The notes under the pieces were generated by a model. The model worked only from the letters and a program-made list of their open reading frames with translations, had not been told where the DNA came from and did no database searches. 44,663 nt of DNA from Bacteroidota bacterium (GTDB lineage: Bacteria > Bacteroidota > Bacteroidia > Chitinophagales > Saprospiraceae): positions 1-44,663 of the forward strand of contig JAFMDF010000042.1 in NCBI GenBank assembly GCA_017857395.1. Reading direction: 5' to 3'. Below, one piece after another: positions 17,359 through 27,041 of the stretch. The position numbers and the translations under genes are program-made. Each line of letters starts with the position of its first letter. Position 1 is the first letter of the stretch.

Positions 17359-19233
17359 ATGACGAAAAACCTAATTGTTTTACTACTTAGTCTGATAGTA
17401 ATTGGTTGTTCTATTGCCAGTAAAGCAGTCGAAAAAATGCCCTTGCCGCCTCCCAACATCCTATGGCTAACCTGCGAGGACATTAGCCCAAATTTAGGTT
17501 GTTATGGAGATGAATATGCCATTACGCCCAATTTGGACAAACTCGCCAAAGAAGGCGTTTTATATACCAATGCTTTTGCCTCTGCTCCTGTTTGTGCCGT
17601 CGCTCGGTCAGGCATTATTTCAGGAATGTATGCCTCTTCGCAAGGGACACAACACATGCGATGTAAAGGGATTGTTCCCAAAAATATACAATTATACCCC
17701 GAAATATTAAGGGCAAGTGGCTATTATTGCACCAATAACTCCAAAACGGATTATAATTTTGACATGGACCCAAAATCTATTTGGGATGGTTGTAATCGCG
17801 AAGCACATTGGAGAGATAGGACCGATAAAAGCCAACCATTTTTCGCTATTTTTAATTATACTTCTTCGCATGAGAGTCGGGTCAATAAGGATGCCGTCTA
17901 TGCCAATAATATTAAAAATCTACCTACTGAATTATTAAAAAAGCCAGACGAGGTGCCACTTCCACCCTATTATCCCGATACGGAAAAAGTTAGGGAATTA
18001 TGGGCAAGGTATTATGATAATATTACAGTAATGGATAGACAAGTTGGGGAAGTTTTAGCCCAATTAAAAGCAGATGGATTAGAGGAAAATACCATCATTA
18101 TCTATTATTCCGACCACGGTGCAGGTATTCCTCGGCACAAAAGATGGATGTATGATACGGGTTTAAACGTGCCGTTAATTGTTAAAGTACCTGAAAAATA
18201 CAAGGATTGGTTGCCCAATAAAGCAGGAACAACGACCAATGAATTGGTTAGTTTTATTGATATGCCTGCAACCGCCTTACATTTGGCGGGTTTACCCGTT
18301 CCCAAAAATATGGAAGGCAGGGCTTTTATTGGTAAAGGTTTATCTTCTCAAAGAAAATATGTTTATGCAGGCAGAGACCGAATGGATGAACGCTATGATA
18401 TGCAGCGGAGTGTGCGAGACAAACGCTATTTATACATCCGCCATTATGAGCCTTATAAATCCTTTTGTCAATACATGAATACCCCTGAACAAGGGGAAAT
18501 TATGAAAGCCATTAGAGTTGCACAAACTCAGGGTACTTTATCTGCATCTGGCAAAAAAATGGTAGCTGTCACCAAGCCCTCGGAAGAATTATTTGATTGT
18601 CAAAAAGACCCTTGGAATTTAAATAATCTAGCTGAACAACCCGATTTTCAGACAAAATTACAAGAATTGCGGAAAGCCCATGCCCAATGGTCGGATGATA
18701 CAAAAGATACAGGTTTAATTCCTGAAACCATTTTACGAAAGTGGGAAAAAGACCATCATGCCTCCATTTATGACATTATGCGTAGTCAATCCGTTCCTGT
18801 AGGGGAGATTAGAAAAACGGCTTTGGCAGAAATGGATATTCCTAATTTACAAACTAATTTAGCCCATAAAAATGAGGCAGTTCGTTATTGGGCAGCTATT
18901 AGTTTAGGGAATCAAATAATCCAAATTAAGGACTTCTCTGTTTTACAAAAAGCTTTAAAAGATGACATTCCAGCAGTTCGATTTGCAGCAGCTAGAGCAA
19001 TTTGTAAAGCGAATCAAACAGATGCAGGATTAGCTGTTTTAACAAATGGATTGAAACATGACAATGACTGGGTTCGCCTTTTAGCAGCTCAAGTGCTAGA
19101 TGAAATGGGGGAACAAGCTCGACCTACTATTGGGGATTTGCAAGGGGTGATGCAGGATGAAAATAAGTATGTGGTTCGAGTGGCAAATCATGCTTTGAAT
19201 TTGTTGTTGGAGACGGAGAATGTAGTTAAGTAA
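17359..19233 (+). CDS. Sulfatase with C-terminal HEAT-repeat tail, variant CxVxR motif
   Basis: The 624-residue product starts at ATG 17359 (a TTG at 17341 is in frame but precedes the signal). It is a lipoprotein (VIGC, C17) with a sulfatase domain to about residue 460 and HEAT-like helical repeats at about 485-615. The formylglycine site reads C79-A-V-A-R, with valine where proline or alanine is usual, and the first metal pair is E40-D41 instead of DD. YSDHGAGIPRHKRW supplies the second metal region. Sulfatase-HEAT fusions are known in glycan-degrading Bacteroidota. The repeats may bind partners. It is likely co-transcribed with the DUF1080 gene before it and faces the minus-strand sulfatase across a repeat. 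Confidence 0.9.
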   Translation: MTKNLIVLLLSLIVIGCSIASKAVEKMPLPPPNILWLTCEDISPNLGCYGDEYAITPNLDKLAKEGVLYTNAFASAPVCAVARSGIISGMYASSQGTQHMRCKGIVPKNIQLYPEILRASGYYCTNNSKTDYNFDMDPKSIWDGCNREAHWRDRTDKSQPFFAIFNYTSSHESRVNKDAVYANNIKNLPTELLKKPDEVPLPPYYPDTEKVRELWARYYDNITVMDRQVGEVLAQLKADGLEENTIIIYYSDHGAGIPRHKRWMYDTGLNVPLIVKVPEKYKDWLPNKAGTTTNELVSFIDMPATALHLAGLPVPKNMEGRAFIGKGLSSQRKYVYAGRDRMDERYDMQRSVRDKRYLYIRHYEPYKSFCQYMNTPEQGEIMKAIRVAQTQGTLSASGKKMVAVTKPSEELFDCQKDPWNLNNLAEQPDFQTKLQELRKAHAQWSDDTKDTGLIPETILRKWEKDHHASIYDIMRSQSVPVGEIRKTALAEMDIPNLQTNLAHKNEAVRYWAAISLGNQIIQIKDFSVLQKALKDDIPAVRFAAARAICKANQTDAGLAVLTNGLKHDNDWVRLLAAQVLDEMGEQARPTIGDLQGVMQDENKYVVRVANHALNLLLETENVVK

Positions 19234-19270
19234 TAGAAAATTGACCAAATAAAAATGATTGGTTGTGACC

Positions 19271-19520
19271 ATCCGTTGTCCTTTATACTTTAACAGGTTA
19301 AGATTTGAACATTTTCAAAAGATTGAGCAGCTCAAGTTATATCCCCAAATGGGTATATTGTTTTATGGCTATATTGTTGAGTAGGGTTTTATCCCTATTT
19401 TAAGCTACAATTATTAAGCAATGTAACAATCTTCAACAGAAAGTCTATTTTTCACCCTGATGCAGTATAATTATCCGTTGTATCGTTTTTTCTACAACGG
19501 ATAATTAAAGGACAACGGAT
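19271..19520. repeat. 250-bp intergenic element with 15-bp perfect terminal inverted repeats
   Basis: ATCCGTTGTCCTTTA at 19271-19285 is the exact reverse complement of 19506-19520. Inside the right half sits a second perfect stem of 15 bp (19468-19482 with 19493-19507, loop 10 bases). Further small hairpins are visible near 19340-19396 (CCCCaaatGGGG-like, and AGGG/CCCT). No open frame fits inside. The element fills the space between two convergent sulfatase genes, so it may act as a bidirectional terminator. Its right end repeats the 26-bp unit at 1000-1025, pointing to a dispersed family. Confidence 0.75.
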
Positions 19521-19543
19521 TTAGGTGTGGACTTTTTTCTACA

Positions 19544-21013
19544 TTACTTTTCCCTTTTCAAATTTTCTTCGGAAGCTTTAAAAGATTTATGCCCAGTTGA
19601 ATTTTTTCCAAGGATTTCATAGCGTTTTTGTGGTATTTCGGCTCTATGTTCTTGTATGATTGACGCATACGGAGGCTCATTGACGACATTATGCCATTCA
19701 TGTGGGTCTTTGGCATGATCATAAAATTCTTCTGACCCATCGTTATATTGAATAAAACGATATTGCTCAGAAACTATGGCATAATTACCGGGGCCAAAAC
19801 TAGTACGAGCTTTATAATCCCATTTTGCTTTAGGATTGTTAAGTAATGGGACTAAAGAATGACCTTCATGGAATGGATCCGCAGAAAGTCCTGTCAATGC
19901 TAATAAAGTGGGGTAAATATCCAAAAGTTGAACAGGTTGGTTACAAATTTTCCCTTTTGGAATGTCTGGTCCAACGATAATCATAGGGACACGAGCGCCA
20001 TCTTCCCATAGACTTCTTTTGGCATATCGCTCTTTTTCTCCCAAATGAAACCCATGATCGCTAAATAGAACGATATACGTATTTTCTTTGAAATCCCCGT
20101 TGTCTAAAGCTTGAATGACCTTCCCTACTTGTTCATCTACAAAACTAACGCAAGCCAAATAGGATTGAACTAAAGGTTTCCATTCCTCATTTTCTACGAC
20201 CCACTCATGAGTTGGCGCCACATGCTCCAACCGAGTAATGTCCATGCCATATGAGGGAATATCCTTAATATCATCCGATACTGTTTCAGGTAATTTAAGG
20301 CTTGCTAAAGGATACCTATCGAACCATTTTTTCGGCGCAAATTGAGGTACATGCGGTCGATAAAAACCAACGCCCATCCAAAAAGGTTGGTTCTTTTTTG
20401 CAGCCAACTGTGTGGTTGCCCAATTTGCAATTTTGTAGTCCGGCATTAAGGTATCATTATTGGGATAAATACCCCAATCCCATAATGGATGTCCAGGATA
20501 AGTAGAAATTTTATCGTCAGGTCTAGGACCAAAACCTCCAAATTGCCCTCCATAGTTGGGGATATATCTTTCATTCTGTTCTCCGCCATTATGGAAAAGT
20601 TTTCCAGCAGCAGAAACATCATAGCCTTCCTCTAAAAATCGCTGTGGCATTAATTTGCTTTTGCTAGCGATAGGAGACTCTTTGAGATCTGGATTTAAAA
20701 AATAAATACCTGAGGTGCTAGGATACAAGGAAGTCATAAGGCTGGCACGGGATGGATTACACACAGGCGATTGACAATGTGCATTCGTAAAGAGTACGCC
20801 TCTTGAAGCTAATTGGTCTATATTCGGAGTTTCCACTTGCGGATGACCACCCAAACAACCTACCCAATCATTTAAATCATCAACGGCAATCAATAAGACA
20901 TTTGGTTTAGTAATTTTATTGCTCTTGGTAACTTCATCATGACAACTTAGTAGGGAAATCGTCCCTATCAAGGCGACCATTACTGGTATTAGAAAAAAAG
21001 GTTTTCGGTTCAT
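19544..21013 (-). CDS. Sulfatase, iduronate-2-sulfatase-like (S1, lipoprotein)
   Basis: This 489-residue protein has a lipoprotein signal (LLSC, C24), metal pair D45-D46 (AVDDLNDW), and C85-N-P-S-R as formylglycine site. AAGKLFH, the GFYRPHVPQFAP block and LFSDHGFHLGEKERYAKRSLWEDGARVP are characteristic of the iduronate-2-sulfatase/choline-sulfatase-like branch of S1. This branch includes bacterial sulfatases acting on 2-O-sulfated uronic acids, which fits a uronate-containing substrate, but the subfamily call is by eye. It is the only sulfatase in the window on the minus strand and has no co-directional neighbour, so it must have its own promoter in the 21014-21354 spacer. Confidence 0.9.
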   Translation of the reverse strand: MNRKPFFLIPVMVALIGTISLLSCHDEVTKSNKITKPNVLLIAVDDLNDWVGCLGGHPQVETPNIDQLASRGVLFTNAHCQSPVCNPSRASLMTSLYPSTSGIYFLNPDLKESPIASKSKLMPQRFLEEGYDVSAAGKLFHNGGEQNERYIPNYGGQFGGFGPRPDDKISTYPGHPLWDWGIYPNNDTLMPDYKIANWATTQLAAKKNQPFWMGVGFYRPHVPQFAPKKWFDRYPLASLKLPETVSDDIKDIPSYGMDITRLEHVAPTHEWVVENEEWKPLVQSYLACVSFVDEQVGKVIQALDNGDFKENTYIVLFSDHGFHLGEKERYAKRSLWEDGARVPMIIVGPDIPKGKICNQPVQLLDIYPTLLALTGLSADPFHEGHSLVPLLNNPKAKWDYKARTSFGPGNYAIVSEQYRFIQYNDGSEEFYDHAKDPHEWHNVVNEPPYASIIQEHRAEIPQKRYEILGKNSTGHKSFKASEENLKREK

Positions 21014-21354
21014 TTTGTTAAGACTTATCTAAAATAAATTTATTGTGGGACTAAGTTAATGAATGTCAGGTAATTAGTTAACTTAAGGGAAGGCTATTCG
21101 GTATTTATTGGGGGAATAATCATACATCAAGCAACATATACCTGTTAAAAAATTACTTATTAAGGCTTAAACTTGTAAATGTGGTAGTTAGATTTATGAA
21201 CTATTTGATTTATGATCTAGGATTTATTAAATCAATTCGAATCTTATGAGGAATCAGTAGGACCAAGGTCTTTCAATGAATCGAAACAAATCTGTACTAT
21301 CAATTTAAAACACACAAATTCTAAGCTATTTCTTCTAAAAAAAGTAATCATAAA
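21014..21354. other. Divergent intergenic region between two sulfatases
   Basis: These 341 bases separate divergent sulfatase genes and should contain a promoter for each. I see no gene, no long inverted repeat and no clear sigma-factor motif. Composition is very A+T-rich and without notable repeats. Confidence 0.45.
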
Positions 21355-22938
21355 ATGTCCAAATTAAAGACCTATTCCTTATTGAATATTACTATATTTA
21401 TACTCTTCACTATAAGCTGTAAAACTACCCAAAACCAAGCAGCTACTGCCACTAACAAACCACCCAATATCGTCCTAATCATGGCGGACGACATCGGTTA
21501 TTCCGACCTTGGTTGCTACGGTGCAGAAATCCAAACGCCTAATTTAGATAAATTGGCGGCAGGCGGTTTGCGTTTCAAGACCTTTTATAATATGGCGAAA
21601 TGCAACCCCACTCGTTCGACTTTAATTACGGGTTTGTATCAAGGCAATGACCAAGCCATTTCATTTGTCCCTTTATTAAAAGATGCAGGCTATCAAGCAG
21701 TAATTAGTGGCAAAGAACATTTTGATAACTGGGTACCGAAAGACTGCTATTTTGCGGAAACTTTTGATAAAGCCTTCACTTTTTGGGCAACCACCGAATA
21801 TTTTGTCCCACCCTCTGGTAAATTTCAACGTCCTTTTTACATGGATGGCAAAGAAATGGACGCAGCTGAAATCGAGGCGGAGATTTTACCAAAATATAAG
21901 ACAGATTTTATTACAGATTATGGGTTGAAGTGGTTAGAGGAAATGATGCAAAAAAAAGACGAACCATTTTTTTTGTTCCTTCCCTATCATGCCGCACATT
22001 ATCCTCTACAAGCACGTCCAGAAGACATCGCTAAATACAAAGGGAAATATAAAAAAGGCTGGGATAAAATCAGAGCAGAACGATTTGCACGGATGAAAGA
22101 AATTGGGATTGTAGACCAAAATGTACAATTATCTCCACCCGAAGATAATACCAATCGCTTTCGAGGGCATCCAAAAGGTTGGGACGATATTAGAGAAAAG
22201 TTCCAGACCTACTATCCTTGGGAGTCTATGACCGAACAAGAAAAAGAAGAAAAAGACCTAGAAATGGCGGTTTTTGCTGCTATTATCGACCGCATGGACC
22301 AAAATATTGGTCGAGTTATCAAAAAATTAGAACAAGCAGGAGAATTGGATAACACGCTTATTTTATTCTTTACAGATAATGGGTCTTGTCCTTTTGATAG
22401 CAATAAAGATTTCGATATTCCGCCTGGCCCAACTGAATCTTATCGTTGCCTAGCACCGACTTGGGCAAATGTAGGCAACACTCCTTTTCGATTATACAAA
22501 CAAAATGGACATGAAGGTGGGGCAAATACGCATTTCATAGCTCATTGGCCAAAGGTAATCGCCCCCAATCAAATTACCGACCAAGTGGGACATGTAGCCG
22601 ATTTATTTCCTACCTTTATAGAAATGGCAGGGGTCAATTATCCTGCTAATTATCAAAACAAAACGACTTTGCGGTTAGATGGTCAATCCTTGATGCCTAT
22701 TTTCAAAGGACAAGAAAGAACACCTACCACAAACATTATTTCTGGGCATACGGAAAAATTCAGAATGTATCGAAGTGGGGATTGGAAAATTGTTCGGAAA
22801 AATGGAGATGATTGGGAGTTATATAATTTGAAAAAGGATAAAACAGAGGTCAATAATTTAGCGACCTCCAATCGAGAGAAATTAACTGAAATGGTCAATC
22901 AATATTCAGCCTACCAATCGAAGAAAGGGCAGGATTAA
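21355..22938 (+). CDS. Arylsulfatase-type sulfatase (S1, lipoprotein)
   Basis: The 527-residue product carries a lipoprotein signal (TISC, C22). The sulfatase core shows D45-D46 (MADDIGYSDLGCYG), the formylglycine site C83-N-P-T-R, SGKEHF at the place of the usual GKWH, FFTDNGSCP and a typical C-terminal GDWKIVRKNGDDWELYNL. It resembles the arylsulfatase A/B-like branch, with a glutamate in GKEH replacing tryptophan. It lies 10 bases before the DUF5916 gene and is very probably co-transcribed with it. The shared operon suggests that the sulfatase works on material presented at or near the outer membrane. Confidence 0.92.
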   Translation: MSKLKTYSLLNITIFILFTISCKTTQNQAATATNKPPNIVLIMADDIGYSDLGCYGAEIQTPNLDKLAAGGLRFKTFYNMAKCNPTRSTLITGLYQGNDQAISFVPLLKDAGYQAVISGKEHFDNWVPKDCYFAETFDKAFTFWATTEYFVPPSGKFQRPFYMDGKEMDAAEIEAEILPKYKTDFITDYGLKWLEEMMQKKDEPFFLFLPYHAAHYPLQARPEDIAKYKGKYKKGWDKIRAERFARMKEIGIVDQNVQLSPPEDNTNRFRGHPKGWDDIREKFQTYYPWESMTEQEKEEKDLEMAVFAAIIDRMDQNIGRVIKKLEQAGELDNTLILFFTDNGSCPFDSNKDFDIPPGPTESYRCLAPTWANVGNTPFRLYKQNGHEGGANTHFIAHWPKVIAPNQITDQVGHVADLFPTFIEMAGVNYPANYQNKTTLRLDGQSLMPIFKGQERTPTTNIISGHTEKFRMYRSGDWKIVRKNGDDWELYNLKKDKTEVNNLATSNREKLTEMVNQYSAYQSKKGQD

Positions 22939-22948
22939 TCTTTCTAAA

Positions 22949-25228
22949 ATGCTTAAAAAAAACGAAATCTCCACATTAGCTTTAAACCTAATTCTTTTAT
23001 TGGTCAGCCTTTCGATAGGTCAATTATTTGGGCAACAACCATTAAATGACCAGCAGGCAGTCTATCCAACTTTTACCAACGAAGCAATTACTTTAGACGG
23101 AAAATTAACGGAGGCTATTTGGCAAAGCATTCCTCCAACTGGCAATTTTTGGCAAAATTTTCCTAAAGATACCATTCGAGCTGTAGGGCAAACGGAATTA
23201 AGAGTCGCTTATAATGATAAAACCATATACCTTTCGGTAAAATGTTATAGTGTTAGTAATCAGTTTTTTGTCCCCTCTTTTAAAAGAGATTATAGCACTA
23301 GAGGAATGGATGCGGTCACTTTTGTCTTTGATACTTTTAATGATAAAACCAATGCCTTTTTATTTTCGGTCAATCCTACGGGGGCACAACGAGAATCTTT
23401 AATTGCGAATGGTGGCAGCAATCCCAGAGAAGATATGCAAACCTCTTGGGATAATAAATGGTATTCGGAAGCTAAAGTTTATGACAATTACTGGATTGCC
23501 GAAGTGGCGATACCATTTAATACCCTTCGTTTTAATGCAGAAAGTAAAGAGTGGAATTTTACTTGCTATCGAAATGATACTCAGCATAATGAATACTCTA
23601 CTTGGCAGCAAATTCCTCGAAATAGACGCCGAATGGATTTGTCCTATACAGGAAAAATGATTTGGGAAACGCCTCCACAAAAACCTAAACGAAATATTTC
23701 CATTATCCCTTATGCCATTGCCGGACGGACTAGAAATTTTGAAAGTACCACTCAATTAAAAGCTAATACAACCGCAGATATAGGCGTAGATGCCAAAATT
23801 GCCCTTAGTTCCAGTCTAAATCTAGATGTAACCATTAATCCAGATTTTTCTCAAGTCGAGGTAGATGAACAGGTAACTAATTTAGATAGATTTGAAATTT
23901 CCTTTCCAGAAAAACGTCAGTTCTTTTTAGAAAATGCCGATTTATTTGGTTCATTTGGATTGACCAGAGTAAACCCTTTTTTCTCTCGCAGAATTGGTAT
24001 TGCTTTGGATACGCTAAGTGGGCAAAATGTCTTAAACCCTATTTCTTATGGTTTAAGATTGACTGGAAAACTCAATGAGAATTTTAGGGTTGGTTTAATC
24101 AATATGCAAGCGGCTAAGCTAGAAAATACGGGTTTGCCTGCTTTTAATTATACCGTTGCAGCATTGCAGCATAAAGTCTTTAATCGGTCTAATATTTCCT
24201 TCATTTTTGCGAATAAACAAGCGGTAAAAGCCAACGATAATCCTGCTTTATTCAATAATTTTAACCGAGTTGCTGGTTTAGAATATCGACACACTAGCGC
24301 AGATAATCGCTGGCGTGGTAAAACTTTTTACCACCATTCTTTTAGTCCAGAACAAGCAGCACATCCTTTTACTCATGGTTTACAGTTAGAATACCAAAAA
24401 AGAAAATATCGGTTTGAATGGGCACATTTGCTCATTGGGAATGGCTATAATGCAGAGGTTGGTTTTGTTCCTCGGAAAGATTATATGCTGTTTAGCCCAG
24501 AAGGCGCACTCTTTTTTTATCCGCAAAATGGTCCATTCAACCTACATACTTTACAATTGGACACCCGTTTTTTTCGACAAATCGGAAAAAATGACAATGA
24601 AATAATCGACCCTTGGGGAGAAGTAGAACGACAATTTGAATTAGAATGGACGTTTAACTTTATTAATAATACCCGTGGCAGCATTACCATTACCGATAAT
24701 GATTTGACCTTATTAAAAGACTTCGACCCTACCCGATTGCAAGCGGACGATATTTTTCTACCAGCAGGAAGCCATTACCATTATATAAATGTCGAAGGTC
24801 GGTATACTTCTGACCAACGAAAAAAATTGTTTGCAGAAATTCGTCCCAATTTTGGACAATTTTATAATGGAAATCGCTATGGTCTTCGGGGCGAATTAAC
24901 CTATCAATTCCAGCCTTTTGGTTCGATTGCTTTTAATTGGAATTATAATTATGTCAAATTAGCTGCCCCCTTTAAACCCGCAAAAATATGGCTAGTCGGT
25001 CCTAAACTAGATATTACGTTTAATAAAAAATTATTCTGGTCCACCTTTGTCCAATACAATAATCAATTGGATAATTTGAATATTAATACTCGGTTACAAT
25101 GGCGATTTGCGCCTGTTTCCGATTTCTTTTTGGTTTATACGGATAATTATTTAACGGATTCTTTTAGCCAATTTGAAGTCCGAAATCGTGGGTTGGTGGC
25201 GAAGTTTACTTATTGGTTGAATTTGTAA
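22949..25228 (+). CDS. DUF5916 outer-membrane protein with CBM9-like N-terminal domain
   Basis: The 759-residue product has a Sec signal (about residues 1-28, ending in GQQ). A CBM9-like beta-sandwich at about 35-235 (AITLDGKLTEAIWQ, LRVAYNDKTIYLSV, WIAEVAIPFNTLRF) is followed by DUF5916, a domain with repeated amphipathic strands predicted to form an outer-membrane barrel (FEISFPEKRQFFLENADLFG, then alternating aromatic strands and a C-terminal aromatic residue near the end). Function is not established; a carbohydrate-binding arm on a barrel suggests substrate capture or passage. It is not SusC: no plug domain or TonB box is visible. It is co-directional with the preceding sulfatase, 10 bases away. 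Confidence 0.87.
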   Translation: MLKKNEISTLALNLILLLVSLSIGQLFGQQPLNDQQAVYPTFTNEAITLDGKLTEAIWQSIPPTGNFWQNFPKDTIRAVGQTELRVAYNDKTIYLSVKCYSVSNQFFVPSFKRDYSTRGMDAVTFVFDTFNDKTNAFLFSVNPTGAQRESLIANGGSNPREDMQTSWDNKWYSEAKVYDNYWIAEVAIPFNTLRFNAESKEWNFTCYRNDTQHNEYSTWQQIPRNRRRMDLSYTGKMIWETPPQKPKRNISIIPYAIAGRTRNFESTTQLKANTTADIGVDAKIALSSSLNLDVTINPDFSQVEVDEQVTNLDRFEISFPEKRQFFLENADLFGSFGLTRVNPFFSRRIGIALDTLSGQNVLNPISYGLRLTGKLNENFRVGLINMQAAKLENTGLPAFNYTVAALQHKVFNRSNISFIFANKQAVKANDNPALFNNFNRVAGLEYRHTSADNRWRGKTFYHHSFSPEQAAHPFTHGLQLEYQKRKYRFEWAHLLIGNGYNAEVGFVPRKDYMLFSPEGALFFYPQNGPFNLHTLQLDTRFFRQIGKNDNEIIDPWGEVERQFELEWTFNFINNTRGSITITDNDLTLLKDFDPTRLQADDIFLPAGSHYHYINVEGRYTSDQRKKLFAEIRPNFGQFYNGNRYGLRGELTYQFQPFGSIAFNWNYNYVKLAAPFKPAKIWLVGPKLDITFNKKLFWSTFVQYNNQLDNLNINTRLQWRFAPVSDFFLVYTDNYLTDSFSQFEVRNRGLVAKFTYWLNL

Positions 25229-25340
25229 TAACAAGAATAGAGAGGAGAGAACAGAGAATAGAGACAAAAGCGGTTCTCTTTGCTCATTATTTTGAATACG
25301 ACCTCAAATCTCCACTTTTCTTTATCAGAACCAAAACATA

Positions 25341-26927
25341 ATGAATAAGCTGATTATCTTTATTTTACTCACGTTCCCATTGGTTTTATCTGCTCAATTT
25401 AGAACCAGTAAAGCCTTCCCTGACCAATATAAAAAACAAAATAGAGATGCACTCAGATATGTGGTGGACGGCAAAACAGATACCATTATCCAATACTTCA
25501 ATGCCTATTTAGCTGCATATCCCGAAGATTTAGAATCACATTATGGTTTGGTAGTCGCTTTTACGCAAAAAAAGAAGTGGAAAAAAGCAATGATGCATGT
25601 CAAAAAATCGGTGGATTTAGGCTTGCCGATTGAGCGCTTTATTGCAGGACCTCGAAATTTATTGGCTTCGTTGACCAAAAAGAAAATTTTTAAAAAATAC
25701 GCCAAAGGAAAATATACTCCGCTGATTCATGGCCCTTTATTAGCCAATTTTACGGATAAATCGGCTAATATTTGGGTAAGAACGGATGAGGAAAGACCTT
25801 TGAAACTAAAAATAGATGACCAATCCTATCTTGCTAGAACAACTAAAGAAAAAGATTATACAGGTGTACTAACCGCAGATAATTTAAAGCCAAACACAAC
25901 TTATCATTATGAACTAAGCATTGAAAATAAGGCCCTTCAAAAAGGGCAATTCATTACTTTTCCAAAAGCAGGAAAAGCAGCAAAATTCCAAATTGGTTTT
26001 GGCGGAGGCGCAGGATATACACCCCAATACGAACGAATGTGGGATACTTTAAGCACTCATTCACTAACCGCATTTTGTCTAATGGGTGATAATGTCTACC
26101 ACGACTCTCCAAAATATCCAGACATTCAAGACTACTGCTATTATCGTCGCCAAAGTCGAGCAGAATATCGACGTTTTTCTAGCCAAACTCCGATTTTTGC
26201 TATTTGGGATGACCATGATTTTGGGGATAATGATTCTTATGGTGGCACAAAAATCAATGAGCCTTATTGGAAACTACCTGTTTGGAAAAAATTTAAAAAT
26301 CAATGGCCCAATCCTTATTATGGTGGAGGTAATAAAAATCCTGGGACTTATTACGATTTCTCGATTGCTGATGTGGACTTTTTTATGATGGATACGCGTT
26401 TTTATCGCACTAATGGAAAAGATAAAATTAAACCCGATACTATGCTGGGTAATGTACAAAAACAATGGCTATTTGATAAATTATTAAACTCCACCGCTAC
26501 TTTTAAGGTCATTGGCACTTCTATTCCGATTACCCCAGGTACTAAAACAGGCAGAGGAGGTCTAGATACTTGGGATGGTTTTAATAAAGACCGAGAAGAT
26601 TTATTTACCTTTATTGAAACAAACAATATTGAAGGGGTCTTTTTTATGGCAGCCGACCGTCACCGTTCGGATGCTTGGAAAACGGAGCGGAAAAAGGGCT
26701 ATGCTTTATATGAATTTATGAGTTCTCGGTTAACCAATATTCATACCCATCCTGTTCAGAAAAAATCTATGTTTGGGTATAGTAAAACCCCTTCTTTTGG
26801 TTTATTGGAATTTGATACTAGCAGAGCAGACCCACAAGTAGTTTATCGTATTTTTAGTATTGAGAATGAGGAGATACATCGTTTTACTTTGTATAAAAGT
26901 CAATTGGTATTTGAAAAGAAAAACTAA
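25341..26927 (+). CDS. TPR-like/PhoD-type metallophosphatase, secreted
   Basis: The 528-residue protein has a Sec signal (VLSAQ at about residue 19), a short helical repeat region at about 30-110 that looks TPR-like (YFNAYLAAYPEDLESHYGLVVAF), a PhoD N-terminal beta-sandwich and the catalytic domain. Metal ligands are visible: D250 (MGDNVYHD), D290-D291-H292-D293 (WDDHDFGDND) and D439-R440-H441 (AADRHRSDAW). It is a separate type from the YesU-PhoD protein at 8415. PhoD enzymes cleave phosphate esters; the substrate here is unknown. It is followed by a spacer with a hairpin at 26976-27012 and then the glucuronoyl esterase gene. Confidence 0.87.
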   Translation: MNKLIIFILLTFPLVLSAQFRTSKAFPDQYKKQNRDALRYVVDGKTDTIIQYFNAYLAAYPEDLESHYGLVVAFTQKKKWKKAMMHVKKSVDLGLPIERFIAGPRNLLASLTKKKIFKKYAKGKYTPLIHGPLLANFTDKSANIWVRTDEERPLKLKIDDQSYLARTTKEKDYTGVLTADNLKPNTTYHYELSIENKALQKGQFITFPKAGKAAKFQIGFGGGAGYTPQYERMWDTLSTHSLTAFCLMGDNVYHDSPKYPDIQDYCYYRRQSRAEYRRFSSQTPIFAIWDDHDFGDNDSYGGTKINEPYWKLPVWKKFKNQWPNPYYGGGNKNPGTYYDFSIADVDFFMMDTRFYRTNGKDKIKPDTMLGNVQKQWLFDKLLNSTATFKVIGTSIPITPGTKTGRGGLDTWDGFNKDREDLFTFIETNNIEGVFFMAADRHRSDAWKTERKKGYALYEFMSSRLTNIHTHPVQKKSMFGYSKTPSFGLLEFDTSRADPQVVYRIFSIENEEIHRFTLYKSQLVFEKKN

Positions 26928-26975
26928 ATTTAATGGAACAGAATAGATACAAGGAAAGAATTAACAACTTGAAAA

Positions 26976-27012
26976 TTGATGGTTTGATTGTCAGCATCAC
27001 GTAAACCATCAA
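26976..27012. repeat. Intergenic hairpin
   Basis: TTGATGGTTT (26976-26985) pairs with AAACCATCAA (27003-27012) across a 17-base loop. AACCATCAAA then occurs again at 27021-27030 as a direct repeat. It lies just upstream of the CE15 esterase start at 27042, so it could affect its leader, or be a repeat-element remnant. There is no T-run. Confidence 0.5.
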
Positions 27013-27041
27013 ACAATTTCAACCATCAAAAAAACTAAATT

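Noticed and set aside
23399-23755. 118-residue minus-strand open frame
   Set aside because: It is antisense to the CBM9-like part of the DUF5916 gene and has no recognisable product.
22949-25228. SusC/TonB-dependent receptor
   Set aside because: The barrel protein has a CBM9-like N-terminus and DUF5916 features, not a plug domain or TonB box.
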